From positions 214,880 through 278,879 of the forward strand of contig NZ_BMXR01000004.1 of the NCBI RefSeq assembly GCF_014651855.1: a stretch of DNA of 64,000 bases. Direction: 5' to 3'. Each line of letters starts with the position of its first letter. Within the stretch, counting starts at the first letter, position 1. This stretch comes from Saccharospirillum salsuginis (GTDB lineage Bacteria; Pseudomonadota; Gammaproteobacteria; Pseudomonadales; Natronospirillaceae). A program made the position numbers and the translations under genes. This document shows positions 61,448-64,000 of the stretch, piece by piece. The notes under the pieces are model-generated. The model saw nothing but the letters and a program-made list of their open reading frames with translations. It searched no databases and was not told the origin of the DNA.

Positions 61448-61464
61448 TTCCTGTAATAAAGATT
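61448..61464. repeat. attR direct repeat
   Basis: ttcctgtaataaagatt, identical to 51165-51181. Here the downstream bases acaggaaatag continue a palindrome with the repeat. Confidence 0.8.
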
Positions 61465-61628
61465 ACAGGAAATAGAGGATCAGTATGCGGTCAGCCCAAC
61501 TCTACTCTACAGCCGGCCAAAATGAATCAGCTATACATCCGTACGGACGTCGGCCGGGTTTTCAATCACCCGGCCACGAGCTTCAACGCGCGAACGCGTC
61601 AGTTCATCCCACAATCAGTTCTGGCTGC

Positions 61629-62027
61629 TCAGGCAACGGCGGTCCCTTTCAAGCGTTTCAGCCAGTACCACTCAAGCCCGGCAAACACTGAGACCAACAA
61701 AGCGACATCGGCCAATAGCAGATGTCCCCATAGGCTGAGCGCCTGTGCGTAGACCACCATGACGACCGGTGTCGCCGCGATCCAAGCCAGGTCCAATGCC
61801 AGTACCCAGGCGACACCGGTATTGGCGGCTGGCAAGTTGCGTCTTACGCCGTAGACGCCCAACGCGAACAACACCAGGCCTGCGCCCACCAGTCGCAGCA
61901 GCCAGGGTGCCACGCCGCCCATGAACTGTCCGATAACACCGGGCGCTGAGATCAATACAATGCCGGCAATCGCCGACGTTACGATATTGGTGAGCAAGGT
62001 GGCGGACAAGCTGGGGGTTTTCATCAT
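61629..62027 (-). CDS. small four-helix membrane protein
   Basis: 132 residues from ATG 62027 (an upstream ATG at 62090 would add a polar stretch). Four hydrophobic helices. Function unknown; DUF-type inner-membrane protein. Divergent from an XRE regulator, which may control it. Confidence 0.65.
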   Translation of the reverse strand: MMKTPSLSATLLTNIVTSAIAGIVLISAPGVIGQFMGGVAPWLLRLVGAGLVLFALGVYGVRRNLPAANTGVAWVLALDLAWIAATPVVMVVYAQALSLWGHLLLADVALLVSVFAGLEWYWLKRLKGTAVA

Positions 62028-62167
62028 GGCTGGATTCCTCTTTTCAACGGATTGAGCCTGTACTGTCCGCTTCTCGTGGTTGCGGCTCAATTACCTGACA
62101 GGTAATGGTCTTGCCAACGTCCTTGGGCCAGAATGGCCATTCACGAAGTCGCAACGGAACCTCACCG

Positions 62168-62959
62168 ATGGGATCAGCAAACCATGCGCTCGCGGAATTT
62201 CGACGCACAAAACGACTCTCGCAACTCGATCTCAGCCTGAAAGCCGAAGTTTCAGCCCGTCACATCAGCTTTATCGAAACCGGACGTGCCCAGCCCAGCC
62301 GCGACATCCTGCTGAAGCTCGCCGAGGTCATGGGCCTGAGCCATCGCGAGTGCAACCGTCTCATGACAGAGTGTGGCTACGCTCCGGTATATTTCGACAG
62401 GCCGCTGGACGAAGCCGCCATGCAACCGGTCCGCCAGGCGCTGAATGTCATGCTCGACAACCAGGACCCCTACCCGGCTGTCGTGCTGAACAGCCTCTGG
62501 GATCTGCACATGGCCAACCGCTCGCTCAACCGACTGATGTCCCTGTTGTTACCGCCAGATCGCTTGCAGGGTCGCATCAACATGCTGGAACTTATCTTCG
62601 ACCATCGGGGCTTGCGGCCCTACATGACGAACTGGGATGACGTCGCCGCTCTGTTGTTACGACGCCTCACGCTGCAGCTGCAAACCCGGCCAAACCCGGA
62701 ACTTGGCGAGCTGTTGGAGACGCTGTTGAGCATGGACCCGCCCGCAGACTGGCACGCCCCGGAGCCGCAAGGCTGGGAAGGCCCCATGCTGACCTCGGAG
62801 CTGGAGATAAACGGTCAGCACCTCAGCGTGTTTTCCACGCTCAGCAGTTTCGGTACCGCGCTGGATGTGGGATTGCAGGAATTGATGATCGAGAGCTATT
62901 TTCCGTCCGATGAGGCCACTCGCCGGTTTTTTCACACGCTGGCTACGGAAGCGGAATGA
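62168..62959 (+). CDS. XRE-family regulator with MmyB-like ligand domain
   Basis: 263 residues. N-terminal HTH RLSQLDLSLKAEVSARHISF followed by IETGRAQPSRDILLKLAEVM, then the MmyB-like PAS domain (YPAVVLNSLWDLHMAN, LSVFSTLSSFGTALD). In actinobacterial relatives this domain binds fatty acids. Faces the small membrane-protein gene. Confidence 0.85.
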   Translation: MGSANHALAEFRRTKRLSQLDLSLKAEVSARHISFIETGRAQPSRDILLKLAEVMGLSHRECNRLMTECGYAPVYFDRPLDEAAMQPVRQALNVMLDNQDPYPAVVLNSLWDLHMANRSLNRLMSLLLPPDRLQGRINMLELIFDHRGLRPYMTNWDDVAALLLRRLTLQLQTRPNPELGELLETLLSMDPPADWHAPEPQGWEGPMLTSELEINGQHLSVFSTLSSFGTALDVGLQELMIESYFPSDEATRRFFHTLATEAE

Positions 62960-63066
62960 CTCCGAAGCTAAACCATGACTCAGATCACTTCTCCCCCTCG
63001 CCGGGTTGCTAATCTAGACGGGTGATGGCGTCAGTGCCTTCGGCGGACAGAGGGAGGTCCGGATCC

Positions 63067-64000
63067 ATGAATTATTTCGTCACCGGTGCGACCGGTTTTA
63101 TCGGTAAACGGTTGGTCCAGCGTCTTGTTGAGCGCGGCGGTACGGTATTTGTACTGGTCCGCGCCCGGTCGCGGCCCAAATATGAGCAACTGCTGGAATT
63201 CTGCGGCGCCTCGAGTGAGACCATCATCCCGATCACGGGGGACCTCGCCGAGTCCGGCCTGGGCGTCAGCGAGGCGGATCGCCGGCGGCTGACCGGAACG
63301 ATCGATCACTGTTTTCATCTGGCGGCCATTTACGACCTCAAAGCCTCGGCCGAAAGCCAGCAACTGGCCAATATCGATGGCACACGCCATCTGGTCGAGC
63401 TGGCCAACGATTTGAACGTCGGTTGTCTGCATCTGGTCAGTTCCATCGCGGCCGCCGGGCTTTACCCGGGTGTGTTCCGCGAGGACATGTTCGACGAGGC
63501 CGAAGACCTCGATCACCCCTACTTCCGCACCAAACACGAATCCGAAGGCATTGTCCGGCGCGAAGCCAGGGTACCCTGGCGTATCTACCGGCCCGGTTTC
63601 GCCGTGGGCGATTCCAATACCGGGGTGATGGACAAGATCGATGGCCCCTACTATTTCTTCAAACTGATCCAGAAGACCCGGCAACTGCTGCCACCCTGGG
63701 CGCCGATCGTTGGGCTCGAAGGCGGGCGCTTCAATCTGGTGCCGGTGGATTATGTGGTCGCGGCCATGGACCACATTGCGCACGTGCCCGGCGAGGACAA
63801 TCGCTGTTTTCACCTGGTCGATTCCCACCCTCACCGGTTCGGTGAAATCCTGAATATCTTCGCCAAGGCCGCCCATGCCCCGGAAATGGCGCTGCGCGTC
63901 AACGCACGTGTGTTCGACATTATCCCGCCGGCCCTGTTGCGGACGCTGGGTGGTCTGGAACCGATACAGCGGGTCACCAACGAGCTGTTGCGGGAGCTGG
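63067..64000 (+). CDS. fatty acyl-CoA reductase, N-terminal part (runs off the window)
   Basis: At least 311 residues, open to the window end. Extended-SDR N-terminus MNYFVTGATGFIGKRLVQRL with the TGxxGFIG nucleotide motif, then HLVSSIAAAGL and FREDMFDEAEDLDHPYFRTK, where YFRTK holds the Tyr-x3-Lys pair. The pattern closely follows the 660-residue fatty acyl-CoA reductase of Marinobacter, which makes fatty alcohols for wax esters. If full length, a second SDR domain lies beyond the edge. Confidence 0.85.
   Translation, partial: MNYFVTGATGFIGKRLVQRLVERGGTVFVLVRARSRPKYEQLLEFCGASSETIIPITGDLAESGLGVSEADRRRLTGTIDHCFHLAAIYDLKASAESQQLANIDGTRHLVELANDLNVGCLHLVSSIAAAGLYPGVFREDMFDEAEDLDHPYFRTKHESEGIVRREARVPWRIYRPGFAVGDSNTGVMDKIDGPYYFFKLIQKTRQLLPPWAPIVGLEGGRFNLVPVDYVVAAMDHIAHVPGEDNRCFHLVDSHPHRFGEILNIFAKAAHAPEMALRVNARVFDIIPPALLRTLGGLEPIQRVTNELLREL

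Larger units (their letters stand above)
51165..61464 (+). mobile_element. corticovirus-like (PM2-type) provirus, 10.28 kb
   Basis: Bounded by a 17-bp direct repeat (51165-51181 and 61448-61464); one unit is 10,283 bp, close to the 10,079-bp PM2 genome. Gene content: leftward repressor, rightward early genes with HUH replication initiator, FtsK/HerA-type packaging ATPase, a protein resembling coat protein P2, several tiny membrane proteins, a BNR-repeat spike candidate and a lysis module. No terminase, portal, tail or integrase. Within the rightward block many adjacent genes overlap. Looks complete. Confidence 0.85.

Noticed and set aside
51165..61464. Filamentous phage (inovirus) interpretation
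   Set aside because: The small ATPase and HTH gene recall Zot and Pf-type regulators, but there is no pVIII-like coat or pIII, the ATPase lacks Zot's membrane tail, and a 282-residue P2-like coat protein plus lysis genes are present.
51161..61475. Rebuilt att site as the true host dif
   Set aside because: The 11-6-11 geometry fits, but the conserved inner XerD-arm bases (TTATGTTAAAT) differ at four positions, so only a Xer-like possibility is kept.
61485..61752. Two short open frames after attR
   Set aside because: Overlapping frames without ribosome sites or conserved features; partly antisense to the membrane-protein gene.

Overview
This 64 kb window looks like a chromosomal segment of a GC-rich marine gammaproteobacterium, probably Oceanospirillales or a Marinobacter relative. 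Three things suggest this. The yceD-rpmF-plsX-fabD-fabG-acpP-fabF-pabC-mltG-tmk-holB cluster runs straight into pilZ, as in pseudomonads and relatives. The electron-transfer flavoprotein genes face a divergent ETF-quinone oxidoreductase. The gene cut by the right edge closely resembles the long-chain acyl-CoA reductases of marine wax-ester makers. The genus is my inference only.

Layout: (1) 1-0.3 kb, tail of an IS1182-like transposase. (2) 0.5-10.3 kb, fatty-acid, cell-wall and replication housekeeping cluster, without fabH. (3) 10.4-16.2 kb, a papain-like lipoprotein-type hydrolase, a TetR/DUF1285 pair and the ETF system. (4) 17-19.1 kb, a hybrid sensor kinase with degenerate catalytic and first receiver domains. 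(5) 19.2-26.9 kb, a type II secretion operon gspEFGHIJKLM without C, D or N. (6) 27.6-28.2 kb, nested palindromic repeats, then gor. (7) 29.7-34.4 kb, a lone tyrosine recombinase, a phosphatase, a two-component pair and a MatP-like DNA-binding protein. (8) 34.6-39.8 kb, an ATP-grasp ligase, a papain-like predicted peptidase, an RCK potassium channel and an MtfA-like peptidase. (9) 39.9-46.3 kb, an Ig-like lipoprotein plus FadL-type porin operon divergent from a TetR regulator, then an EamA transporter. (10) 46.3-51.1 kb, a more AT-rich accessory patch with a Phd/PIN toxin-antitoxin, a fused MNT-HEPN protein and orphans.

The standout is 51,165-61,464: a compact 10.28 kb provirus bounded by a 17-bp direct repeat. 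It encodes a membrane-anchored HTH repressor, small early proteins, a two-tyrosine HUH replication initiator, a P9/A32-type packaging ATPase, a protein resembling the double-jelly-roll major coat protein P2 of corticovirus PM2, a string of tiny membrane proteins, a BNR/sialidase-like predicted spike and an M15 endolysin with holin-like proteins. It has no tail, terminase, portal or integrase genes. Size and gene content fit a tailless, internal-membrane virus related to PM2 (about 10.1 kb). Rejoining its flanks restores a perfect 14-bp-arm palindrome, so the element appears to have inserted into a palindromic target, perhaps through a host recombinase.

The right edge (61.6-64 kb) returns to host sequence: a small membrane protein, an XRE/MmyB regulator and the start of a fatty acyl-CoA reductase.
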